From Planctomycetota bacterium (GTDB taxonomy: Bacteria; Planctomycetota; MHYJ01; WSZJ01; JACPWG01), in contig JACRIP010000393.1 of the NCBI GenBank assembly GCA_016220045.1, positions 1 to 12,532 on the forward strand: a DNA stretch of 12,532 nt, written 5' to 3'. The first letter of the stretch is position 1. Each line of letters opens with the position of its first letter. The notes below the pieces were generated by a model that had not been told where the DNA came from, did no database searches, and worked only from the letters and a program-made list of their open reading frames with translations. The position numbers were made by a program, and so were the translations under genes. Shown one piece after another: positions 1 through 7,407 of this stretch.

Positions 1-20
1 CGAACACCCTGGGCGTTCGA

Positions 21-93
21 GTACGAGTACGAGTACGAGTACGAGTATGACGACGACGACGACGAGGACGAGGCGGGGCGGGGCGGGGCGGGG
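21..93. repeat. Compound short tandem repeat at left edge
   Basis: Three simple repeats abut. A hexamer GTACGA occurs four times (21-44) with a fifth, variant copy GTATGA (45-50). A GAC/GAG triplet run follows (about 51-73), then four copies of the pentamer CGGGG (74-93). Read in the frame of the downstream thiolase, the tract is open and would encode alternating Glu-Tyr followed by an Asp/Glu run. The thiolase has a good start with its own ribosome binding site further on, so I treat the tract as intergenic. It could also be the tail of something lying left of the window. Confidence 0.85.
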
Positions 94-143
94 CGACGAA
101 CTCTGGAGCAGCTCGCAGCGGAACCCAGAACTACCTCCTGTGC

Positions 144-149
144 AAGGAA
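144..149 (+). promoter_or_regulatory. Ribosome binding site of fadI
   Basis: AAGGAA lies 7 nt before the ATG at 157. It decides the start of the thiolase, because the reading frame is open all the way to the left edge and length alone cannot fix the start. Confidence 0.7.
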
Positions 150-156
150 TGCAACG

Positions 157-1446
<1,290 letters not shown>

Positions 1447-1500
1447 TCGGGAACGCGCGTAAGCGCATGTGAGGCGCGGCGCCGCAGGGCACGCGCCGAC

Positions 1501-1533
1501 GAATTGAAGAATGTAGATTGAAGAATGTAGATT
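1501..1533 (-). repeat. Heptamer array, family A, minus orientation
   Basis: Read on the minus strand this is a run of 7-bp units: AATCTAC, ATTCTTC, AATCTAC, ATTCTTC and a partial AATTC. It forms the outer part of the left arm of the larger inverted repeat in the fadI-fadJ gap. The same heptamer type recurs at 1649-1676 and 6459-6521. Confidence 0.8.
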
Positions 1534-1673
1534 GATTCTCCCGGGCCGAAGGGGCGTACCTGGTCGCGCCTGCCCTGGTGAATCGACGGAGAGTCGTTGC
1601 ATTCCTCACCGGATCCGTTCGGTACGCCCCCGTTCGCCTCCGGGAATCAATCTACAATCTTCATTCTTCAATC
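1516..1673. repeat. Long imperfect inverted repeat between fadI and fadJ
   Basis: The left arm is about 1516-1560 and the right arm about 1621-1673, around a 60-nt loop. The outer parts of the arms are heptamer arrays. The inner parts pair around GGGGCGTACC (1551-1560) and GGTACGCCCC (1621-1630). One arm carries an extra heptamer and there are several small mismatches. In RNA this would be a long hairpin in the fadI-fadJ intercistronic segment. No U-run follows, so a role in mRNA processing or stability is as plausible as termination. Confidence 0.75.
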
Positions 1674-1676
1674 TCC
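1649..1676 (+). repeat. Heptamer array, family A, plus orientation
   Basis: Four 7-bp units stand in a row: AATCTAC, AATCTTC, ATTCTTC and AATCTCC. They mirror the array at 1501-1533 in opposite orientation and end 19 bp before the fadJ start. Confidence 0.8.
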
Positions 1677-1695
1677 CATAGGCTGGTGTTCTCCC

Positions 1696-4137
1696 ATGAC
1701 CTCACCTCTCGCCACCGAACCCACCACCGCCCCCGCCGCTGCGGCGCCCCAAGCCGCCCCCGCCGCCTTCAAACTCACCATCGGCGCCGATGGCATCGCC
1801 CTCGTCTGCTTCGACGTCCCCAACTCCGCCAACAAGCTCTCGGTCGCGCTCTTCGGCGAGGTCGAGGATCTGCTCGCGCGCCTGGAGCGCGAGACCGCGG
1901 TGCAGGCGGTCGTCCTCTACTCGGGCAAGCCGGACAGCTACATCGTCGGCGCCGACCTCGAGGACATCGCCGCGCAGACCAGCGCCGAAGCCACGGCCGC
2001 GCTCAGCCGCCGCGCGCAGAAGATGATGGACCGCTTCGAGGCCTCGCGCGCGCCGATCGTCGCCGCGATCAACGGCACGTGCGTGGGCGGCGGCATGGAG
2101 CTGGCCCTGGCCTGCGCCTACCGGATCGCCACCGACGCGCCGAAGACCGTGCTGGCGCTGCCGGAAGTGAAGCTCGGCCTGCTGCCCGCCGCCGGCGGCT
2201 GCCAGCGCATGCCGCGCCTGATCGGGCTGGAGGCGGCGCTCGACCTCATTCTCGCGGGCAAGAACGTCTACCCGCGCAAGGCCCTCAAGCTCGGGCTGGT
2301 CGACGAGGTCTGTCCCAAGGAGGTCCTGCTCGACGTTGCACGGCGCGCCGCCGCCAAGCTCGCCTCCGGCGAAATCCGTCCGCGCCGCGGCCCGCGCTTC
2401 TCCATGCGCCGCCTCATGCTGGAGATGAACCCCTGGGGCCGCAAGCTGGTGTACAAGCTCGCAAAGAAGGGCATCCTCTCGAAGACCTACGGTCTGTACC
2501 CGGCGCCGCTGAAGGCCCTCGACGCGATCAAGACCGGCATCGAGGCGGGGCAGCCGATGGGTTACGAGACCGAAGCCAAGCTCTTCGGCGAGCTGGTCGG
2601 CGGCGACGGGGCCAAGGTCGCGAAGAACCTGATCGGGCTCTTCTTCGCCATGCAGGGCTCGAAGAAGGACGGCGGGGACGGGCCGAAGCCGCGCCCGATC
2701 GCCAAGCTCGGCGTGATCGGCGCCGGCTTCATGGGCTCCGGCATCGCCATCGTCGCGGCGGATGCGGGAACTACCGTACGCCTGCGCGACCGCGACCTGC
2801 CGAGCGTCGGCCGCGGCCTGAAGGCGGTGAACGACCATTACCGCGAGCAGGCCAAGCGCGGCATCCTCACGCGGCCCGACGCCGCGCAGCGCGTGGACCG
2901 GCTCTCCGGCACCACCGACTACTCCGGCTTCAAGCGCGTGGACATGGTGATCGAAGCGGTCTTCGAGGATCTCGCGCTCAAGCAGAAGGTCGTCGCCGAG
3001 GTCGAAGCCGCCACCCCCGACCACTGCATCTTCGCCTCCAATACGTCGGCCCTGCCGATCGGCGAGATCGGCGCGCACGCGCGGCGGCCGGAGAACCTCA
3101 TCGGCATGCACTTCTTCTCGCCGGTGCCGAAGATGCCGCTCCTGGAAATCATCGTCACGCCGAAGACGTCGGCCCAGACCACGGCGACCTGCGCCGAGTA
3201 CGGGCGCAAAATCGGCAAGACGGTCATCGTCGTCAAGGACGCGCCGGGCTTCTATACGAGTCGCGTGCTGGCGGCGATGTTCCGCGAAGTCGCCTACCTG
3301 CTGGCGGACGGCGCGGACGCCGAGGTGCTGGACAATGCGATGCTGCATTGGGGCTTCCCGGTCGGGCCGATCACGCTGCTCGACGAGGTCGGCATCGACG
3401 TCGGGGTCAAGGTCGCCAAGTTCCTGCATTCGGCCTTCGGCGAGCGCATGAACTTCCCGGAGGGGCTGGTGAAGGTGCACGACACCGGCCGGCTGGGGCG
3501 GAAGAACGGTAAGGGGTTCTTCGTATACAAGAACGGCAAGAAGATGAAGCAGATCGACCTGACGGTGTACGATCTGTTGCCGCACGGGCGGGAGCGGGTG
3601 CCCTTCTTCGAGACCGAGGTGCAGGACCGGCTGGGGCTGGCCTTTGCGAACGAGGCGGCGCTGTGCCTGGAGGAGGGCGTGATCGCCACACCGCGCGACG
3701 GGGATCTCGGGGCGATCCTGGGCCTGGGTTTCCCGCCCTTCCTGGGCGGGCCCTTCCGCTGGCTCGACGCGCTTGGCGCCGCCAAGGCGGTGCAGCAGAT
3801 GGAGCACCTGGAGAAGAAGTTCGGCGTGCGCTACCGCGCGGCCAAGTCGCTGGCCGACATGGCCAGGGACGGGAAGCGGTTCTATAGTTCGCGGCGGGCA
3901 GAGGGGTGGGGGCGAGGCGGGGGAATGGTCGACAATGCGATTGTGTCATTGTCACACTGTCGCATTGTCTCATTGGATTCCTGCCGCGGCCGGCGCGCGC
4001 CAAGCCGGACGCCGCGGAGCCGGCTGCCCGGGTCGGTGAGCCGATTGGCCGTAGGGGCGGCCCCCGGTGGCCGCCCCGGCGTGGCGTGCCACGGTCGGAC
4101 CGAATCAGCCAAGCAACGAATGCTACCGCGTCGGTGA
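1696..4137 (+). CDS. fadJ: Fatty acid oxidation complex alpha subunit, FadJ type, with anomalous C-terminal tail
   Basis: This 813-residue bifunctional enzyme hydrates 2-enoyl-CoA and oxidises the L-3-hydroxyacyl-CoA to 3-ketoacyl-CoA with NAD+. The N-terminal crotonase domain (about 25-220) has both catalytic glutamates, E135 (GGGMELAL) and E157 (LPEVKLG). Their 22-residue spacing matches FadJ as I recall it. The dehydrogenase domain starts near 336 with a Rossmann motif, G342-A-G344-FM-G347. It keeps catalytic H472 (GMHFFSP) and E484, and a second 3HCDH helical domain covers about 630-730. The normal end would be RFY at about residue 730; the further 83 residues read through repeats. I chose the ATG at 1696 because the earlier in-frame ATG (1597) would translate the heptamer repeats. 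Residues 1-24 are an Ala/Pro-rich tail. No clear Shine-Dalgarno is seen. Confidence 0.93.
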   Translation: MTSPLATEPTTAPAAAAPQAAPAAFKLTIGADGIALVCFDVPNSANKLSVALFGEVEDLLARLERETAVQAVVLYSGKPDSYIVGADLEDIAAQTSAEATAALSRRAQKMMDRFEASRAPIVAAINGTCVGGGMELALACAYRIATDAPKTVLALPEVKLGLLPAAGGCQRMPRLIGLEAALDLILAGKNVYPRKALKLGLVDEVCPKEVLLDVARRAAAKLASGEIRPRRGPRFSMRRLMLEMNPWGRKLVYKLAKKGILSKTYGLYPAPLKALDAIKTGIEAGQPMGYETEAKLFGELVGGDGAKVAKNLIGLFFAMQGSKKDGGDGPKPRPIAKLGVIGAGFMGSGIAIVAADAGTTVRLRDRDLPSVGRGLKAVNDHYREQAKRGILTRPDAAQRVDRLSGTTDYSGFKRVDMVIEAVFEDLALKQKVVAEVEAATPDHCIFASNTSALPIGEIGAHARRPENLIGMHFFSPVPKMPLLEIIVTPKTSAQTTATCAEYGRKIGKTVIVVKDAPGFYTSRVLAAMFREVAYLLADGADAEVLDNAMLHWGFPVGPITLLDEVGIDVGVKVAKFLHSAFGERMNFPEGLVKVHDTGRLGRKNGKGFFVYKNGKKMKQIDLTVYDLLPHGRERVPFFETEVQDRLGLAFANEAALCLEEGVIATPRDGDLGAILGLGFPPFLGGPFRWLDALGAAKAVQQMEHLEKKFGVRYRAAKSLADMARDGKRFYSSRRAEGWGRGGGMVDNAIVSLSHCRIVSLDSCRGRRAPSRTPRSRLPGSVSRLAVGAAPGGRPGVACHGRTESAKQRMLPRR
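3940..3976 (+). repeat. Octamer array, family B, inside the fadJ reading frame
   Basis: Consecutive 8-bp units ATTGTGTC, ATTGTCAC, ACTGTCGC and ATTGTCTC, plus a partial ATTGG, lie in the unexpected C-terminal extension of fadJ. A matching array in the opposite orientation sits at 4198-4226. This marks the tail region as intergenic in origin. Confidence 0.75.
4054..4077. repeat. REP-like perfect palindrome with GTAGGGGCG head
   Basis: The stem GGGGCGGCC (4054-4062) pairs perfectly with GGCCGCCCC (4069-4077) across a 6-nt loop, directly after GTA. A related palindrome with the same GTAGGGGCG head occurs at 7337-7362. There is no U-run, so a simple intrinsic terminator is unlikely. Confidence 0.7.
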
Positions 4138-4197
4138 TCCTCGCGCAGGGCGGGTCGGCGCGCGCCCGCGTACGCCCCGCTGGTTGGGGGCGTAAAT

Positions 4198-4226
4198 GTG
4201 ACAATCCCACAATGTGACAATCCCAC
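4198..4226 (-). repeat. Octamer array, family B, minus orientation
   Basis: Units GTGACAAT, CCCACAAT, GTGACAAT and a partial CCCAC are the reverse complement of the ATTGTCAC/ATTGTGGG type. The array ends 12 bp before the acyl-CoA dehydrogenase start. It may therefore affect translation initiation, for which no convincing Shine-Dalgarno is visible. Confidence 0.75.
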
Positions 4227-4238
4227 GAAAGTGTCCTC

Positions 4239-6161
4239 ATGTCGTCCACCCCCCTCGCCGCCGCTTCCGCCGCCGCCGTTTCCGCCGCCTCAAGCCCAGG
4301 CTCGACCCACCCCGCATCGGCCACCGGCGGGTCCGCGAATTTCTTCACCGACAACGCCGATCTCCAATTCCAGTTCAAGCAGGCGGAGGACTTCGGCCGC
4401 ACCGTGCCCTGGCTGGAGAACCAGTTCAAGGAGGAGGGCGGGTTTGCCAAGCTGGACGAAGCGGTCTCGACCTACGAGGAATCCCTGACCCTGGTGGGGA
4501 AGTGGTGCGGCGCCGAGGTTGCGCCGCACGCCCGCGAGATCGACGCCGCCGAGTGTCGGCTGGAGGGCGGCGAGGTCGTGCTCCATCCCGCCATGAAGGC
4601 GAATCTGGCGCAGGCGTGCGAGCTGGGCATCCTGGGCGTGGACCTGCCGCGCGTCTGGGGCGGCTGGAACTTCCCCTTCGTCGTCTCCGGCATGATGCTG
4701 GAAATGCTGGCTCGCGCGTGTCCGGCGACCATGGCGCAGTTCTCGTTCTATTCGGCGCCGGCGCGGTTGATGCTGCGGTTCGGCACCGAGGAGTTGAAGA
4801 AGCGTTTCGTGGAGCCGCTGCTTTCCGGGGCGCAGAGCGGTGCGATCTGCATCACGGAGTCGGAGGCCGGCTCGGACGTCGGCAATGTGCGGCTGCGAGC
4901 GGAGCGCAAGGAGGGGGAGTGGCGGCTGACCGGGCGCAAGATCTTCATCACGAACGGCGGCGCGGACCAGTCGGTGGTGGTGGCGCGCACCGATCCGGCC
5001 TCGATGGGCCTGGCCGGGCTCAGCCTGTTCGTGGTGCCGCGCAAACTGGAGCGGGACGGCGCGGTCGTGGCCAACTATCGCATCGCCCGCATCGAGCACA
5101 AGGTCTGCATTCACGGCTCGGCGACCTGCGAACTGGAGTACGAGAACTCGCTCGGGTATTTGCTGGGGTCTGAGGGCAAGGGCTGGGAGGAGATCGTGAG
5201 TTTCATGAACGAGGGGCGGGTCGGGGTGGCCTTGCAGTCGGTCGGGCTGATGCAGGCGGCGTACAATACGGCGCTGGCGTATGCGCGCGAGCGCGTGACC
5301 ATGGGCAAGCCGATCGCGCGGCACGAGCTGATCGCCGACCAGTTGGTGGAGATCGACGTGACGGTGCGGGCGTTGCGCGCGCTGGTCTACCGGGCGGCGG
5401 CGACCGAGGACCGGCGGCGCGCGGCGGAGTGCGAGGCCGGGACGCTGCCGGCGGGGGACGCGCGGCGCGTCGAGCTGGAGCGGGAGGCGAAGCGGCTGGC
5501 GCGCTACGGGCGGGAGCTGACGCCGCTCCTGAAGTACGAGGGCGCCGAGAAGTGCATGGAGGTGTGCAAGCGCGCGCTGCAGATGCACGGCGGCTACGGC
5601 GTGATCACCGAGTACGACGTCGAGCGCTACTACCGCGATTCTACCATCTTCACCTTATACGAGGGCACGTCGCAGATCCAGGCGCTGATGTGCCTGAAAG
5701 ACAATTTGAAGTGGCTGTTCGGGGATCTCGGCGGGTTTGCCAAGCGGTGGGGGCGGGCGCTGATCGGCCGGTGGCTGCCGGGCGGGCGGCTCGCGCGGCT
5801 GCAGGCGCGGGCGGAGGGGGAGCTGGAGCGGGCGTTCGGCTCGCTCCTGCTGCGGCTGCTGCGTGCGCAGTTTGGGGCCGCGTGGTCGGCGGGGAAGCGG
5901 GGGAAGGCGCTTATCGCGGCGCTGACGCAGGTGGGGGAGCACGAGGGGGTGGCGTATGCGCGGCTTTCGGCGGAACGCCTGACGCGCATCCTGGCGACGG
6001 TGCATGCGGGGCGGGTGCTGCGGGACCAGGCGGGGCTGTCGCCGGAGCGTGCGCGGCTGGCGGAGGACTTCCTGGCGCGGCGGCTGCCGGAGGTGCGGGC
6101 GCTGGCGGAGGCGGTGTGTTCGGGGGAGCGGTCGGCGATCCGGTTCGCGACGACGCCCTAG
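4239..6161 (+). CDS. Acyl-CoA dehydrogenase, enlarged form
   Basis: This 640-residue flavoprotein should catalyse the first step of beta-oxidation, making trans-2-enoyl-CoA from acyl-CoA, with electrons passing to ETF or another acceptor. The core has ITESEAGSD (205-213) in the flavin/substrate region, MHGGYG (449-454), and the catalytic base E475 in LYEGTSQIQ. It is much longer than the usual 380-residue enzymes. An Ala/Ser-rich tail covers 1-32, a conserved-looking extension starts at about 34 (FFTDNADLQF), a charged insert lies at about 390-427, and roughly 150 helical residues follow the catalytic base. It is shorter than the roughly 800-residue E. coli FadE, so I give no symbol. It sits 101 bp after fadJ on the same strand and shifts to strongly G-ending codons in its second half. 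Substrate chain length cannot be told. Confidence 0.9.
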   Translation: MSSTPLAAASAAAVSAASSPGSTHPASATGGSANFFTDNADLQFQFKQAEDFGRTVPWLENQFKEEGGFAKLDEAVSTYEESLTLVGKWCGAEVAPHAREIDAAECRLEGGEVVLHPAMKANLAQACELGILGVDLPRVWGGWNFPFVVSGMMLEMLARACPATMAQFSFYSAPARLMLRFGTEELKKRFVEPLLSGAQSGAICITESEAGSDVGNVRLRAERKEGEWRLTGRKIFITNGGADQSVVVARTDPASMGLAGLSLFVVPRKLERDGAVVANYRIARIEHKVCIHGSATCELEYENSLGYLLGSEGKGWEEIVSFMNEGRVGVALQSVGLMQAAYNTALAYARERVTMGKPIARHELIADQLVEIDVTVRALRALVYRAAATEDRRRAAECEAGTLPAGDARRVELEREAKRLARYGRELTPLLKYEGAEKCMEVCKRALQMHGGYGVITEYDVERYYRDSTIFTLYEGTSQIQALMCLKDNLKWLFGDLGGFAKRWGRALIGRWLPGGRLARLQARAEGELERAFGSLLLRLLRAQFGAAWSAGKRGKALIAALTQVGEHEGVAYARLSAERLTRILATVHAGRVLRDQAGLSPERARLAEDFLARRLPEVRALAEAVCSGERSAIRFATTP

Positions 6162-6458
6162 GGGCTCCACCCGGCCTCGCCCGCTGCGGCGCCTTCCCCT
6201 CCCCCCTTTGGGCGCGAGGGTCGGGGAGACTGCGGACAATTCCGGAGCGGCACTCCGGGTGCACGTCCGGCATTGCGGAACGGTCTCCTCCTCGTTCCCG
6301 TCGTCGTCTCTGTGCCCCTGTGCTACTAATCTCTGAAATCGTGTTTTTTCGCGACCATTCCGCCCCACGCCTCCAGCGACGGCTCCCAGCGCGGAACGCA
6401 ACACCACAGACCCGGCGGCACGGGCGGGTACGCCCGCACTCCCAGGGGTCGCTTGGGG

Positions 6459-6521
6459 AATCGACAATCGACATTCGGCAATCCGCAATCCGAAATCTAC
6501 AATCTACAATCTACAATCCGG
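6459..6521 (+). repeat. Nine-unit heptamer array, family A
   Basis: Exactly nine uninterrupted 7-bp units fill 63 bp: AATCGAC twice, ATTCGGC, AATCCGC, AATCCGA, AATCTAC three times and AATCCGG. The first three positions and the fourth (C) are nearly invariant; the last three vary. The phase never slips. This is the longest copy of the family also seen flanking the fadI-fadJ gap. Confidence 0.88.
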
Positions 6522-6624
6522 CGCCATTCAGGGTTGCCTTTGGCTGCGGCGCCGCCGCCCTGTGTCTCTGCGGTTTCGTTCTGGTCCCGCAGAAGCGGAC
6601 ATGCACCCCGGCAGTCCCCCAGAC

Positions 6625-6653
6625 TTGTTCCGCCTAGCGGGTTGCGATATACT
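6625..6653 (+). promoter_or_regulatory. Predicted sigma-70-type promoter of hicBA
   Basis: TTGTTC (6625-6630) and TATACT (6648-6653) are separated by 17 bp, giving a predicted transcript start near 6660, about 40 nt before hicB. It is an AT-rich island in GC-rich surroundings. No obvious operator palindrome overlaps it. Confidence 0.6.
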
Positions 6654-6699
6654 GAATCGCGTCGAAGACGCATCCGGAGCAGGCACGCGGAGTGACTCT

Positions 6700-6984
6700 A
6701 TGCTCACCTACAGGGCCATGTACAAGTACGTCGAGGGAAGCGTTCACGCCGAGGTCCTGGATTTTCCGGGCGTGATCACCTGTGGCGCGGATCTGGAAGA
6801 GGCCCGGGCACTGTTGGCCGGCGCGCTGGTGGACATGGCGGAGACGGCCCTCGCGGAAGGCCGGTCGCTGCCGCCGCCCAATTCCGCCCGTACCGACCCG
6901 CAGGCGGACATCGAGGAGCCGATCCATCTGCTGCTCCAGGCCTCGTCTCGGATCGCGGTGATTCCGCTGGAGACGACGGCATGA
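6700..6984 (+). CDS. hicB: HicB-family antitoxin
   Basis: This 94-residue protein has the partial RNase-H-like fold typical of HicB. A YKYVEGSVHAEVLDFPGV strand pair is followed by ITCGADLEEARALLAGALVDMAE, the usual G-x-S/D-x-EEA helix, and then RSLPPP. It should bind and neutralise the HicA RNase encoded next. The start at 6700 has GGAG 7 nt upstream; the frame is open further upstream but that part has no family resemblance. The C-terminus (about 70-94) is short and shows no ribbon-helix-helix or helix-turn-helix. This looks like a HicB without its own DNA-binding domain, so autoregulation through HicB is uncertain. Its stop overlaps the hicA start (ATGA). Confidence 0.85.
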   Translation: MLTYRAMYKYVEGSVHAEVLDFPGVITCGADLEEARALLAGALVDMAETALAEGRSLPPPNSARTDPQADIEEPIHLLLQASSRIAVIPLETTA

Positions 6985-7166
6985 AGCGCCGGGACCTTCT
7001 CAGGCATCTTGAAGCGCACGGATGCCGATTCCTGCGAGAAGGTGGATCCCATTCGATCTGGGAGAATCCGGCGAACGGCCAGCGCACCTCGATTCCTCGA
7101 CACTCCGCGATCCCCAAGTTCACCGCCCGTGCCATCTGCCGTCAGCTCGGAGTCCAGGAACCGTGA
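6981..7166 (+). CDS. hicA: HicA-family mRNA interferase toxin
   Basis: This 61-residue protein matches HicA over its whole length. It opens with the KRRDLLRHLEAHG helix. The signature REGGSHSIW follows, with catalytic H24, then an IPRHSAIPKFTARAICRQLG segment that completes the dsRBD-like fold. HicA cleaves mRNA and tmRNA in a translation-independent way and is held inactive by HicB. The ATG overlaps the hicB stop by 4 nt, which implies translational coupling. The antitoxin-first order is a common but not universal arrangement for hic loci. The catalytic histidine and glycines are intact, so the toxin is probably functional. Confidence 0.92.
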   Translation: MKRRDLLRHLEAHGCRFLREGGSHSIWENPANGQRTSIPRHSAIPKFTARAICRQLGVQEP

Positions 7167-7263
7167 TGCGGCGAGGTCACAACGGATGGCCCCGGACCCG
7201 TTCGATGATCTGAAGTGCAGGTGGTGATGCGCCGGACCGACCTCGTGGAAGGCCTCGATCTGC

Positions 7264-7296
7264 TCACTGCAAGAACACCAGGTAATCTTGCAGTGA
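7264..7296. repeat. Perfect 11-bp inverted repeat downstream of hicA
   Basis: TCACTGCAAGA (7264-7274) and TCTTGCAGTGA (7286-7296) are exact reverse complements around an 11-nt spacer, 97 bp after the hicA stop. There is no U-run behind it. It could be a transcript-end structure, a protein site or a mobile-element remnant. Confidence 0.75.
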
Positions 7297-7336
7297 CGCT
7301 GCCAACCCGGGCGCACGACCGTACGTCCGCGTTGCT

Positions 7337-7362
7337 GTAGGGGCGCCCCTTGGGGGCGCCCC
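7337..7362. repeat. REP-like palindrome, second GTAGGGGCG copy
   Basis: GGGGCGCCCC (7340-7349) and GGGGCGCCCC (7353-7362) are separated by TTG and preceded by GTA. It shares the GTAGGGGCG head and hairpin form of the palindrome at 4054-4077. Confidence 0.75.
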
Positions 7363-7407
7363 GCGGCGCCGACCTTGTCGGCAGGCGGGGCGGGCACCAG
7401 TCCCGCC

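Larger units (their letters stand above)
6162..6699. other. Gene-free interval between the acyl-CoA dehydrogenase gene and hicB
   Basis: I see no credible gene in these 538 bp. They hold a small hairpin, CCGGAG/CTCCGG, at 6242-6258 and another, CGGGCG/CGCCCG with loop GGTA, at 6421-6436. A T-run (6340-6345) has no stem in front of it. The nine-unit heptamer array at 6459-6521 and the hicBA promoter complete the interval. Two similar CTGTG-rich phrases (about 6308-6323 and 6559-6578) may be copies of another short repeat. No clear intrinsic terminator for the fad cluster is seen. Confidence 0.6.

Noticed and set aside
1..156. N-terminal extension of the thiolase to the left edge
   Set aside because: The frame is open, but it encodes only repeat-derived Glu-Tyr and Asp runs, and a good ribosome binding site precedes the ATG at 157.
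1597..1695. Upstream ATG of fadJ at 1597
   Set aside because: It would translate the intergenic inverted repeat and heptamer array; the ATG at 1696 leads straight into the expected protein.
1702..3807. A 701-codon minus-strand open frame opposite fadJ
   Set aside because: Long only because stops are rare at this GC content; Ala/Arg/Gly-rich product without any domain, while the opposite strand encodes an intact enzyme.
6175..6219. Terminator stem just after the acyl-CoA dehydrogenase stop
   Set aside because: Only a 6-bp stem with a 33-nt loop and no U-run.
6340..6345. Intrinsic terminator at the T-run after the acyl-CoA dehydrogenase gene
   Set aside because: No GC stem stands directly before the T-run; the nearest hairpin (6242-6258) is about 80 bp away.
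7227..7340. 37-codon open frame after hicA
   Set aside because: It ends inside the REP head, spans the 11-bp inverted repeat and resembles no known small protein.
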